Below, one piece after another: positions 1-7,268 of a stretch of DNA of 11,732 nucleotides. Made by a program: the position numbers and the translations under genes. Positions within the stretch are counted from its first letter, which is position 1. Each line of letters opens with the position of its first letter. Where the stretch lies: NCBI GenBank assembly GCA_016872875.1, contig VGYW01000266.1, positions 1-11,732 of the forward strand. Direction: 5' to 3'. The notes under the pieces are model-generated. The model made no database searches. It saw nothing but the letters and a program-made list of their open reading frames with translations, and was not told the DNA's origin. Source of the stretch: Planctomycetota bacterium (GTDB lineage: Bacteria > Planctomycetota > PUPC01 > DSUN01).

Positions 1-72
1 GCCCCGGCCCTTCGCCAGGCCATCGCACGGTTCCTGAAGGCGGTTGACGAGATGCTCAGCCGCTCTCCCTGA
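1..72 (+). CDS. C-terminal end of an unidentified protein (partial)
   Basis: The window opens inside a plus-strand frame that runs 23 sense codons and ends in TGA at 70-72. The tail reads APALRQAIARFLKAVDEMLS and then RSP, an amphipathic helix of ordinary composition. The codons are GC-rich at third positions, as in the confirmed genes of the window. Nothing in so short a tail identifies the family, and the gene starts outside the window. The sequence turns into repeat DNA soon after the stop, consistent with a true gene end. Confidence 0.55.
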   Translation, partial: APALRQAIARFLKAVDEMLSRSP

Positions 73-107
73 GTACAATGCCCCACGAATAAGGGCACAG
101 AATCTCA

Positions 108-309
108 GTCCCGAAGGGACAGCAGTGGGTAGCCGGCGGCTTCAGCCGCCGGATTGGTGCGCACGCAAGGCCCAGTCCCGACGGGACGGCAGAAACGCAC
201 CGGAGACGGCCCGGCGCACGTGTCTGTCGTCCCTCCGGGACTTCTCTGCCTCTGGCGCCCGGGTCCGGCGGCTGAAGCCGCCGGCCACCCACTGTGCTCC
301 CTTCGGGAG
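108..309. repeat. Nested inverted-repeat element (CGGCTTCAGCCG type)
   Basis: The 323-nt gap at 73-395 holds no gene but carries a nested palindromic element. The outer arms (108-153 and 264-309) are about 46 nt each and match as inverted copies with a few differences; each contains a GGCGGCTTCAGCCGCC palindrome and a TCCCGAAGGGA palindrome. Inside them a second pair of arms (about 174-199 and 220-243) is built around GTCCCGACGGGAC and GTCCCTCCGGGAC. Similar dispersed palindromes are common in Planctomycetota-like genomes (general knowledge). All six frames here read open in places, which is an effect of the GC-rich palindromes and not coding. Confidence 0.8.
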
Positions 310-395
310 CAGGAGAGCGAAGCGCCCGCGATGGTGTCCCCTTATCTGGGGGCGCCGTACTGAGCGTGCGAACCTTGGGCGCCTGGCCGCACAGA

Positions 396-1430
396 TCAGG
401 GCTTGAGAATGACGCCGATGGCCTCGCCTGGTGATGAGACGAGCTTCTCGCAGGCCGCGGGCGCCTGGGAGAGGGGAAAGGCGTCGGTGATGATGGGCTT
501 GACGCGCAGGGCGCCCTCTGCGATGGCGCGAAGGCTCTCCTCGAGGTTCCGCTGGGTGGTCCAGCGGACGAAGATGGGGGGATAGTCGACCCCGTGCTCC
601 CAGGCCTCGTCGTGGTAGCCTGGGCCTGGGCGGGCGGAGGAACGGATGTCCACGTTCCCCAGGTCGGCGGCGAGGCCGAGGGTGAGGCGTGCGCCGCCGA
701 CGGCGACGATGCGGCCCCAGCGATGGCCGTCGGGCGCGGGCTTCATCATCTCGTAGAGCTGCCGCGACGCCTCGGTCGCCTCGCCCCCGAAGGCCAGGAT
801 GCCGCAGTCGAGCCCGTGGCCGCGGCAGAACTCGGCCACGCGCGGCACCGGGTTCCCCTCGGCCACGTTGAACGCAGCGTCGGCGCCCGTCGCCTTCGCA
901 ACCGCCAGCCGCTTCGGGAAGCGGTCGAGGCCGACGACGTGGGCGCCGCTCAGCTTTGCGAACTGGACGCAGAGGAGTCCGACGACGCCGAGGCCGGCGA
1001 TGGCGAAGTTCTCGCCAAACTGCGGCTCGGCCCGGCGGATGCAGTGGAGCGCCGTGGCAGCCAGGTGGCAGAAGGCGGCCTCCTCGAACGACACGCCGTC
1101 GGGCACCGGCGCCGCGAGGTTCACGGGCGCGACCGTGTGGGAGGCGTGGAGCGCGTAGCCGCCCCCCATCGTCGCCACGCGGTCACCCACCTTGAACCGC
1201 GTGACCCCCTCGCCGAGCTTGATGACCACCCCCGCGTTCTGATAGCCGAACGGCCGCGGGGCGGCATCGGTCGGGTTCTTGCGGCGGTTCGGCACCCCGC
1301 CCAGCTCCGTCCCCGGGCTCACGAGCGAGGCGGCCACCTCGATGAGCACCTGTCCTCGCCTCGGCTCGGGAATCGGCTCCTCGATCACCGCGAACTGCCC
1401 CCGCCCATCAATCGCTGCCACCTTGCGCAT
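396..1430 (-). CDS. Zinc-less MDR-family dehydrogenase (BchC/threonine dehydrogenase-like)
   Basis: A 344-residue medium-chain dehydrogenase/reductase. The N-terminal GroES-like domain covers roughly residues 1-135 and the Rossmann domain roughly 136-290, with the dinucleotide motif GLGVVG at 146-151. An Asp at 169, after the second Rossmann strand (VVGLDRFPKRL), suggests NAD(H) over NADP(H). The catalytic-zinc ligands are absent: the usual CG(T/S)D region reads SPGTEL (38-43) and the usual GHE reads GYQNAG (62-67). This matches the MDR subgroup related to bacteriochlorophyllide dehydrogenase BchC, which often acts on sugars or polyols in catabolic clusters; the substrate cannot be told here. 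The ATG at 1428-1430 is chosen because GGAG lies 6 nt upstream and the family N-terminus (MRKVAAIDG) begins there. The open frame continues 99 codons further, but that part encodes Arg-rich repeat DNA. Its nearest left neighbour is on the other strand and the nearest right gene is divergent, so it appears monocistronic. Confidence 0.88.
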   Translation of the reverse strand: MRKVAAIDGRGQFAVIEEPIPEPRRGQVLIEVAASLVSPGTELGGVPNRRKNPTDAAPRPFGYQNAGVVIKLGEGVTRFKVGDRVATMGGGYALHASHTVAPVNLAAPVPDGVSFEEAAFCHLAATALHCIRRAEPQFGENFAIAGLGVVGLLCVQFAKLSGAHVVGLDRFPKRLAVAKATGADAAFNVAEGNPVPRVAEFCRGHGLDCGILAFGGEATEASRQLYEMMKPAPDGHRWGRIVAVGGARLTLGLAADLGNVDIRSSARPGPGYHDEAWEHGVDYPPIFVRWTTQRNLEESLRAIAEGALRVKPIITDAFPLSQAPAACEKLVSSPGEAIGVILKP

Positions 1431-1460
1431 CCTCGGCTCCTTTGCTCTGAAGGCCCCGTG

Positions 1461-1489
1461 ATGATAGCGGCCGCGGCGGGCAAAGGCAA
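1461..1489 (-). promoter_or_regulatory. Predicted sigma70 promoter for the MDR dehydrogenase
   Basis: On the minus strand TTGCCT (1484-1489) is followed after exactly 17 nt by TATCAT (1461-1466), 4/6 and 5/6 matches to the sigma70 consensus. Initiation would fall near 1454, leaving about 24 nt of leader before the ATG at 1430. It also supports the short start over the 99-codon extension, which would begin upstream of this promoter. Confidence 0.5.
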
Positions 1490-1573
1490 GGGCCGCTTCG
1501 CCGTTGTCAGCAGAGCACAAGTCGTCTCTGGATCGATCGTGCGTGGAGGGCGCGCGCGAAGCCGCAAGTTCAC

Positions 1574-1848
1574 TCATTGTTGAGGCTCGCCTCCGGAGCC
1601 TCAACAATGGCCGGACCGCCCTGAAATGGCCAAAACGCCCATTCCTACCATTGTTGAGGCTCACACGCACACACACCCGCTTGCGCCGGGACCTCTTGAC
1701 ACACGCCTCAGCACGCCGCTCTATCAAACCCTAAGCTCTTGGCAAATCTATCCTTACGTTGCCGCCACCTCGCCGGCGCCGCCCCTCGGCGCCGCCTCCC
1801 GGCCCCATTGTTGAGGGTCCTGAAGCAACAGATGACCCTCAACAATGG
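1574..1848. repeat. Cluster of CATTGTTGAGG inverted repeats (covarying hairpins)
   Basis: Five copies of one 12-bp word lie within 275 nt: three as CATTGTTGAGG (1575, 1649, 1806) and two as its complement. Two pairs form perfect hairpins: 1575-1588 with 1596-1609 (7-nt loop, outer T-G wobble), and 1805-1819 with 1834-1848 (14-nt loop). The stems change together: the first uses GAGGCTC with GAGCCTC, the second GAGGGTC with GACCCTC, so pairing is kept while sequence changes. The single copy at 1648-1662 is a plus-oriented arm without its own partner, but can pair with 1596-1610. No ORF here looks coding. It may be a small mobile palindromic element, a regulator site or a structured RNA. Confidence 0.8.
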
Positions 1849-1859
1849 AGAGCGCGCCG

Positions 1860-2290
1860 CGGTTGGGGGCCGGGAGAGGGACAAGGGAATAGGGACAAGG
1901 GAATAAGGAATCCAGGAATGCAGGAAAGGAGGCCAGGCAGGCCGGCGATCCGGCGCCTGGCCCAAGATCGATCTCTGGTTGACCGCTTCCTGCCTTCCTC
2001 CCTTCCTTATAGTTCCCTCTTCATTCCCCTGCCCCCATTCCCTTGCCAGTTTCCTCTCTGTCGTGGGGACGGAGGAGGGGCAGGGGAATGGGGGCAGGGG
2101 AATCAAGAGAGGAGCCGAGTGGGCAGGAAACGTGCCCTTGGCCCGCGGCTGCTCCCTCTCCCATTCCTTTGACCCCATTCCCCTGACCGCCAAGTCCGCC
2201 AAGAAGAGCAAGAAGGGCCTCACGCGGATCTCCCTTCTTCGCCGGCCGCGCCTCGGCTCTTTTCCTGCCTTCCTGCGTTCCTTATAGCCC
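1860..2290. repeat. Purine/pyrimidine-biased low-complexity region with inverted and direct repeats
   Basis: A gene-free stretch built from variants of GGGAATAGGGACAAGG, GGAATGCAGGAAAGGAGG and their complements. A 25-bp inverted repeat with one mismatch pairs 2023-2047 with 2079-2103 across a 31-nt loop. A 26-bp near-direct repeat (TTCCTGCCTTCCT...TTCCTTATAG) occurs at 1987-2012 and 2262-2287. ORFs crossing it translate to Pro/Ser/Leu-rich or Arg/Gly-rich low-complexity protein with no recognisable domain, so none is called. The complementary tracts could fold into long purine:pyrimidine hairpins. Confidence 0.7.
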
Positions 2291-2296
2291 ATCCGC

Positions 2297-2374
2297 GTAA
2301 TCCGCGGTCAGCCTCCCGGCTTTCGGCCGCCGAAGAGGGAACAACCACGGGTTGCGCAGATGGCCGCGGATAAC
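2297..2374. repeat. Imperfect inverted repeat (ATCCGCGG ... CCGCGGAT)
   Basis: GTAATCCGCGG at 2297-2307 is repeated inverted at 2364-2374 (CCGCGGATAAC) with one mismatch. Between them is a smaller TTCGG-CCG-CCGAA hairpin near 2321-2333. Text of the type 'ATCCGCGTAATCCGCGG' recurs in intergenic regions of several environmental bacterial groups (general knowledge). The surrounding 2291-2460 shows no coding signal. Confidence 0.5.
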
Positions 2375-2478
2375 CAAGGGACTCAAGAGACCACGATGTG
2401 GGAAGCAGCAGCCAGTTGGCCCGGCAGACCTCCGTTGTTGGGCCGATAACTCTCTGAAAAAGACTTGACACCCCGTGA

Positions 2479-2649
2479 CGCCTAGCGAGCCACCCGCCGG
2501 CCGGCGAAGATGACCCTCAGTTCCGGCCAATGCACGAGGTCGTCCAGCGCCTCGGTCCCATCAAGGCGCTCGAGGCCCTCGCAGGCTACACCCCTCAGCC
2601 TGCCGCCGCGCGCCTCATCGCTGATGCGTATCAGCTATTGGCCCGCTAG
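2479..2649 (+). pseudogene. Coding-looking remnant or small ORF of unknown function
   Basis: This frame opens after a TGA at 2476-2478 and ends in TAG at 2647-2649. From the only internal ATG (2530) it encodes 39 residues, beginning MHEVVQRLGPIKALEALAGY and ending YQLLAR. The translation is amphipathic and Ala/Leu-rich with a natural-looking helical C-terminus, unlike the low-complexity DNA to its left. There is no convincing Shine-Dalgarno before 2530 and no start between 2479 and 2530 that looks better. I therefore read it as the C-terminal end of a decayed gene, with a genuine small protein as the alternative. No family is recognised. Confidence 0.4.
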
Positions 2650-2705
2650 CAAGAACCTCGCAGGGCACGACGACCGGCACCGTGACAGATCATGCGGTAA
2701 GGGTG

Positions 2706-2734
2706 TTGACACTCGGATTTCAGTGCGGTAGGAT
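2706..2734 (+). promoter_or_regulatory. Strong sigma70-type promoter for the HEAT-repeat lipoprotein
   Basis: A perfect -35 hexamer TTGACA (2706-2711) is followed after exactly 17 nt by TAGGAT (2729-2734), a 4/6 match to the -10 consensus. Initiation would fall near 2741. That leaves about 125 nt of leader to the preferred ATG at 2866, or about 26 nt to the alternative GTG at 2767. Confidence 0.6.
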
Positions 2735-2865
2735 CGCACCGACAGGAGGGGACGGGGAGCGGTCTCGTGACGCAGCGTGGAAACCACCCCATACGGTGGG
2801 AATCAGGTATGGTTTCCCCTGAATTCGGAAGTGGGACAGCCGGTCGGAGTCGTGGAGGCACGACA

Positions 2866-4728
2866 ATGGGGTCATGCGCCCGAGGCTCTGAGGGAGAGTC
2901 TGGGCGAGCATGGGCTCGCCGCGCCGGGGTGGCCTACGACGGCAATGTCGTCACCTGCGCTGTGCTCGGTTTGACCTTGTCGTTTCTCATGGGCTGCCAG
3001 CAGTTGGCCGGTCTAACATGGGACGTGGCGCAGGCACCGTGGGAACTGGCGCAGGCCATCGCTGCCGGACCAGACCACAACGGGGAGAAAGCCAAGGAAC
3101 GGCGGATACGTCGCTTGATAGGGCGCCTGAGTTGGAGCGAGGGGGTGCAGGGTCTGTCTTGTGTCTGCCAGCCCCCAATGATACCTGGGAACGGTTCCGC
3201 AGAGGCACTCGTGCGTATCGGAAAGCCCGCCGTGCCACACTTGATCCCGGTTCTTACCCAGCCCGACCGGAACCCGTCCTGGCTCGTCAGGAAGAGCATC
3301 CGTGCGGTAGAGATACTGGGCGCCATCGGCGACACGAGCGCGACACCCGCGATCCTCGAGGCCCTGGAAGCGAGGCGACGTGACGCCCTGTTCATCGGAG
3401 CTGCTGTCAAGGCGCTGGGCCAGCTGCGGGACCCCCGAGCCCTGCCGAAGCTACAGCAGATCGCAGAGCTGTCCTTCGAGGTCGCGGCTCTGTACGACCG
3501 GGCCGCAGCCGTCGGCCCCGGCACTCAACCAGAGGAGGGGTCGGAGGAGGCCCGCTGGTGGGCCCCGGGCCGGGGCACTAACGGGCCGAGCATCACCGCG
3601 GAAGGAACTGAGTGCTATGAGGCCATGGCGTCCATCGCCCCCAGGGAGTCCCTCGGAACGTTCAGCCGTTCTTTGGGAAGCAGGAACGACCGCGAGCGGT
3701 TCGCGGCGATTATGGGGCTTGCCAGGGTTCTGGAGCACGACAGGGCGGCCTCGCGCAGCGTAGTTCGGCTGCTCCAGGGCCATCTGGTGGCGGAAGACGA
3801 CGCGGAATTGCAGGAAATCGCGATTCTCGTGATCCACAGTGAACGGAGGCGCCTATCAGGAGACGCCGCGGGCGCGATTGTCCAACGACCGCAGGCCCAG
3901 GAGACCAAGAAGGGGGACGGGCCTGCGCAAACAGGCGCCGCCGAAACAGATAGCAAGAGCATGAAAGCCGTGGAAGACCGGGTTCGCTCCATGATAGAGC
4001 TCCTTGAATCGAGCGAGCCGCTGGGCGTTCCGCCCCCTAGGCTGGCAGCGCCTGGTCAGGACGCCGCACAGGAGCTGGTCCGTATCGGAAAGCCTGCGGT
4101 GCCACAGTTGATCCCTCTTCTTACGCAGCGCGACAGCTCCCAGCCATCTCTGATCAGAAAGAGCGTCTGTGCCGTAGAGATACTGGGCGCCATCGGCGAC
4201 ACGAGCGCGGCTCCCGCGATCCTCGAGGCCCTCGAGGTGAATCGGCGTGATGCCCAGTTCGTTGAAGCTGCCGTGGAGGCCCTGTGGCGCCTGCGGGACC
4301 GACGGGCCCTGGCGAAGCTGCAGCAGATCGCAGAGCTGTCCTTCGAAGTCGCCGCGTTGTCGTTCCGGGCCGCAGGCGTGGCGCCGCGTACTCGAGTAGA
4401 AGGGATGTCGGAAGAGGCCACATGGTGGAGTCGAAACCCGGGCATAGATCGGGGGATCTTCGCCCTGCTGGGGTTCTCATGCTATGAGGCCATGGCCGCC
4501 ATGGACCCCAAAGCGTCCGTCGCAATCTTCAGACGTTCTCTTGCCAGCGAGAACCACTGGGAGCGACTGGCGGCAGTTATCGTGTTCCCCAAGATCCCGT
4601 GTTATGACAAGGCGTTGCGGCGCAGCGTCCTCCGGCTGCTGGAAGAGCACGAGCGCGTGGAAGCCGATGGAGGGCTCAAGATACTGACGGCCGGGGCGAT
4701 CCGCGACCTGCGCGGGGTCGGGTGGTGA
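2866..4728 (+). CDS. HEAT-repeat lipoprotein with an internal 289-residue duplication
   Basis: From the ATG at 2866 the protein has 620 residues. A hydrophobic segment (about residues 28-42) ends in the lipobox LMGC, with the lipid-accepting Cys at 44, so an exported, membrane-anchored protein is expected. The rest is alpha-helical with HEAT/PBS-lyase-like repeats: VRIGKPAVPHLIPVLT, then AVEILGAIGDTSATPAILEAL, then a KALGQLRDPRALPKLQQI-type helix pair. The whole block occurs twice, offset by 289 residues (the VRIGKPAVP motif near 116 and near 405). Such proteins are usually scaffolds for protein binding; no catalytic motif is seen. ATG 2866 is preferred because GGAGG lies 7 nt upstream and it gives an n-region containing RR. 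GTG 2767, preceded by GGGAG, would add 33 residues and is a real alternative. The gene has its own promoter and converges on the minus-strand operon. Confidence 0.85.
   Translation: MGSCARGSEGESGRAWARRAGVAYDGNVVTCAVLGLTLSFLMGCQQLAGLTWDVAQAPWELAQAIAAGPDHNGEKAKERRIRRLIGRLSWSEGVQGLSCVCQPPMIPGNGSAEALVRIGKPAVPHLIPVLTQPDRNPSWLVRKSIRAVEILGAIGDTSATPAILEALEARRRDALFIGAAVKALGQLRDPRALPKLQQIAELSFEVAALYDRAAAVGPGTQPEEGSEEARWWAPGRGTNGPSITAEGTECYEAMASIAPRESLGTFSRSLGSRNDRERFAAIMGLARVLEHDRAASRSVVRLLQGHLVAEDDAELQEIAILVIHSERRRLSGDAAGAIVQRPQAQETKKGDGPAQTGAAETDSKSMKAVEDRVRSMIELLESSEPLGVPPPRLAAPGQDAAQELVRIGKPAVPQLIPLLTQRDSSQPSLIRKSVCAVEILGAIGDTSAAPAILEALEVNRRDAQFVEAAVEALWRLRDRRALAKLQQIAELSFEVAALSFRAAGVAPRTRVEGMSEEATWWSRNPGIDRGIFALLGFSCYEAMAAMDPKASVAIFRRSLASENHWERLAAVIVFPKIPCYDKALRRSVLRLLEEHERVEADGGLKILTAGAIRDLRGVGW
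3184..4700 (+). repeat. 867-bp tandem duplication within the HEAT-repeat gene
   Basis: DNA at about 3184-3833 realigns with about 4051-4700 at a constant offset of 867 bp (289 codons). Stretches of complete identity remain, for example 36 nt at 3307-3342 versus 4174-4209, and the segment around 3450-3478 versus 4317-4345. Elsewhere the copies have diverged, mostly without frame loss. The two copies are joined by a linker rich in Lys, Gln and Glu (around 3890-3960). This indicates a single in-frame duplication, old enough to diverge but still obvious at DNA level. Confidence 0.85.
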
Positions 4729-4775
4729 CGAGAGAATCCGGGACGGAATTCGAACCCAGTGATTCGGCCGCTTCT

Positions 4776-4895
4776 TGGTCCATTCTCACCCGCGACCCCA
4801 ACGGCAACATCACCCAATCGTTGCGGGAGGACGCCTCGTGCTGGTACTACGCCTACGGCGGCCCCCAGCGTCTGATGCGGGCCAACTCGACGACG
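4776..4895 (+). pseudogene. Orphan RHS/YD-repeat fragment
   Basis: In the frame that opens with GTG at 4722, about 40 residues (4776-4895) read like one RHS/YD repeat: RDPNGNITQSLRED, then a short strand, then CWYYAYGGPQRLMRANSTT. This resembles the DxNGN(L/I)T...Y.YDG..RL pattern of Rhs/YD-repeat proteins, with YDG changed to YGG. The frame stays open far to the right, but from 4908 on it is only the antisense of the hydrolase gene, so the similarity stops after one unit. The GTG at 4722 overlaps the stop of the HEAT gene. An intact RHS protein has many such repeats, so this is best read as the scar of a lost RHS gene in the 179-nt convergent gap. Single-repeat similarity is short, hence moderate confidence. 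Confidence 0.55.
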
Positions 4896-4907
4896 CGCGA
4901 GGGCCGC

Positions 4908-7268
4908 CTATCTCTCGAGCCGCACGAGGCGGATGTTGCGGACCTCGAGGGTGGCGGCGTCGCGGGGGGTGTTGAGGCCAACCATCAGGGCACGAATGGA
5001 CTTGGTGTCGAGCTTGCCGTTGGGGTCCTTCGGCGAGTAGCTGCCCCAGGCGAGGTCGGCGAAGGCGGCGGTCGCACGGGTCCAGTCCTTGCGGGCCTTC
5101 CACCCCGTCGTCGTGAGGTAGCAGGAGCCGTTGGGCTCAATGAGCTGGAGGCGGACGGTTGTGGCGTCGTCGTCGGCGTGGCAGCGGTACTCGAAGGAGA
5201 TGGCGTCGTAGGCCGAGAAGTCGGTCGGCCGGCCCAGGTCGGCCCGAGGGTAGCACCAGCGGTCGCCGGGCGCGGTGAACTTCGCCTCAAAGCGCACCCC
5301 GCCATCGGCCCCCGCCGCGATCTCCATCGTGCCGTTGCCGGAGATGTTCTTCTGCCAGCGGCCCGGCTCGTCGAGGCCAAGGCCCATCTCCTTCGCCGGT
5401 TTCACGCGGGAGAGGTCGAAGCGGAAGGAGGAGACGGCGGGGGCGGGTTGCTCGCCCTCGAAGGCCGGCCGCACGCGAATCCTCTGCGGCCCGAGGGCGA
5501 CCGCGGCAGGGGTGATGCGGAACTCGCTCACGACGCGGCCCATCGGCTCAAGGCTCACCTTCGCTTCCTGCGGCTCGGCCTTCCAGCCGCCGGGCAGTTC
5601 AAGGGCTATGCGGCCGGCGGCTGGCTTGCCGCCGAAGTTGCAGGCCTCGACCGCGTAGGGGAACGGCGCGTCGCCGATGACGTAGGAATCGCTATCCTTG
5701 TCGAGCTTGGCGGCGGGCGCCTGGCCGCGGAGCACGATGGGCGAGGGCCGATTGGTGGGCAGCTTCCCCTCGGGCCGCGGCGTGCCGCGGAGGCCCTTCA
5801 GCGCTCCATCTCCAAGCCCGATGACGTATTGCGGCGAGGGGCCGAGGGCGAGCTTCAGCTTGCCGCCCGCCGCCGCGCATTCGCGGCGCCGGCCGACCAC
5901 GTTGGCCACGGCCACCTTCTCCGCCGCCACGTCAAGCTCCGCCTCGCGGGCGGCGTTGCTCCAGACGACCAGCACCCTCCCCTTGCCGCTGTCGAAGGCG
6001 ATGGCTGTGAAGCCCTCCTTTTCCTGGGTGGCCGCGAAGCCGAGGAAGCGAGCCCCGCCCAGGATGTCCACCGCCGCCGCGATGGCGATGAAGCCGGGGC
6101 GGGGCGAGAGGTCCTTGCGGAGCGCGCCGAACTGCACGCCATTCTCAAGGTAGTAGGGCAGGACGAAGAAGTAGTGGCTGTCGGTGCCCGCGGCGAGGGA
6201 GTAGGCGAAGCTCTTGGGCACGAAGTCGGCCTGGCGGCGCTCGTCGGCGGCGGTGATCTCGCCGTCGGGCAGCGTGGCGTTCAGGCGGATGCCGGCCTCG
6301 GTGAGCCACACGGGGCGCTCGCCGCAACTGTGGCGCTTGAGCAGTTCGAGATAGCGGCCGAGTATCGCTGGATAGGCATCGGGCGCGGCGTAGACGTGCC
6401 AGTTGAAGATGTCGAAGTAGTCGCGGATGCCGGCGTCGAAGAGATTCTCGTCGAAGGCGCAGTGGCCGCGGCAGAAGGAGCCGATGAGGACGGGCAGCTC
6501 AGGGTCGCCCGCCTTGAAGCCGAGGTAGGCCGCCTTCTGGAGGCCCGCGAACGTGTCGGAGAGGTCGGGCCAGAAGAAGATGTCGGGTTCGTTCCACACC
6601 TCCCAGGCCGCCACGCGCCCCTTGTAGTGCTCCGCGAGGCGTTTGGCGAAGGCGTAGGCGTCGCGGAGGTCGGCCGGGTTCCGCGTGTTCTTGCGCCCTC
6701 CGTGCGACCAGGCGGGGCTGTCGTGGAAAATCTGGTAAACGCGGACGCCGTGTTTGGCGAAGGCGTCGGCGGTGGCGTCGTATTGCTGCCAGTTGACTTT
6801 GCCCTTTTCGGTTTCGGTGCCGCCCCAGGAGAAGCGTTCGCGCACCCAGCCGATGCCTGCCATTCGGAGCATCTGCGCGATGGCCTCGTGCCGCCCCTGG
6901 CGTTCGAGCCAAGCCGTCGCCCCATCCACATTCAGCCTGCCCGAGGGCGGCTCCTTGGCCGAATGGTCGGCCACCACCCCGAAAGGCGTCTTCCCCGTCT
7001 TCTCCCCCGCCTTCGCCACCAACTCATAGTAGCCGTGTGGCAGCCCGTCAATCTCAACGGCCCCATTCCCCTTCGCCACCTCCGCCCCATCGAGGTCTGT
7101 CACCCGCCACTCCACGCCCTTTGCCTCCACCTGCACAACCACCCTCTGCCCAAACCCAAACAGATTCCCCGGCCGTCCCGTCTTGAGAGTCATCTTCGCC
7201 TCCTGGGCAAAGGAGCTTGCTGCAATGAGGGCAAGGACGTACACGAAAGGCACCAGAGCGGGCTTCAT
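4908..7268 (-). CDS. Secreted clan-A glycoside hydrolase (GH39-like), multidomain
   Basis: A 786-residue protein. A Sec signal peptide (MKPALVPFVYVLALIAASSFA, residues 1-21, cut before QEA) sends it across the membrane. A short beta domain (about 25-105) precedes a (beta/alpha)8-type catalytic domain (about 110-415) typical of clan GH-A. The acid/base Glu is E227 in WEVWNEPD and the nucleophile is probably E324 in WLTEAG. Next come two beta-rich modules: one about 420-620, resembling NPCBM/NEW3-type beta-sandwich linkers, and a C-terminal CBM-like domain about 625-786 (WCYPRADLGRPTDFSAYDAISFEY). The layout suggests a hydrolase for plant or algal heteropolysaccharide; substrate and exact GH family are inferred, with GH39 or GH5/GH30 relatives as alternatives. 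The ATG at 7266-7268 is chosen because a GGGGAAG site lies upstream, the signal peptide begins there, and it overlaps the upstream stop by ATGA; ten extra codons upstream are not needed. Confidence 0.82.
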   Translation of the reverse strand: MKPALVPFVYVLALIAASSFAQEAKMTLKTGRPGNLFGFGQRVVVQVEAKGVEWRVTDLDGAEVAKGNGAVEIDGLPHGYYELVAKAGEKTGKTPFGVVADHSAKEPPSGRLNVDGATAWLERQGRHEAIAQMLRMAGIGWVRERFSWGGTETEKGKVNWQQYDATADAFAKHGVRVYQIFHDSPAWSHGGRKNTRNPADLRDAYAFAKRLAEHYKGRVAAWEVWNEPDIFFWPDLSDTFAGLQKAAYLGFKAGDPELPVLIGSFCRGHCAFDENLFDAGIRDYFDIFNWHVYAAPDAYPAILGRYLELLKRHSCGERPVWLTEAGIRLNATLPDGEITAADERRQADFVPKSFAYSLAAGTDSHYFFVLPYYLENGVQFGALRKDLSPRPGFIAIAAAVDILGGARFLGFAATQEKEGFTAIAFDSGKGRVLVVWSNAAREAELDVAAEKVAVANVVGRRRECAAAGGKLKLALGPSPQYVIGLGDGALKGLRGTPRPEGKLPTNRPSPIVLRGQAPAAKLDKDSDSYVIGDAPFPYAVEACNFGGKPAAGRIALELPGGWKAEPQEAKVSLEPMGRVVSEFRITPAAVALGPQRIRVRPAFEGEQPAPAVSSFRFDLSRVKPAKEMGLGLDEPGRWQKNISGNGTMEIAAGADGGVRFEAKFTAPGDRWCYPRADLGRPTDFSAYDAISFEYRCHADDDATTVRLQLIEPNGSCYLTTTGWKARKDWTRATAAFADLAWGSYSPKDPNGKLDTKSIRALMVGLNTPRDAATLEVRNIRLVRLER

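Noticed and set aside
594..1583. 329-codon plus-strand ORF
   Set aside because: Antisense of the MDR dehydrogenase; rich in Ala, Arg, Gly and His with no recognisable fold.
1431..1727. 99-codon N-terminal extension of the MDR dehydrogenase
   Set aside because: It is Arg-rich translation of hairpin repeats and intergenic DNA, lies across the predicted promoter, and precedes the family-typical MRKVAAIDG start with its own GGAG.
1708..2292. 194-codon minus-strand ORF
   Set aside because: Low-complexity composition produced by purine/pyrimidine repeats; no domain, no ribosome site, and equivalent open frames exist on the other strand.
2465..2470. TTGACA as a -35 element of another plus-strand promoter
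   Set aside because: No acceptable -10 hexamer occurs 16-18 nt downstream (the sequence at 2488 is AGCCAC).
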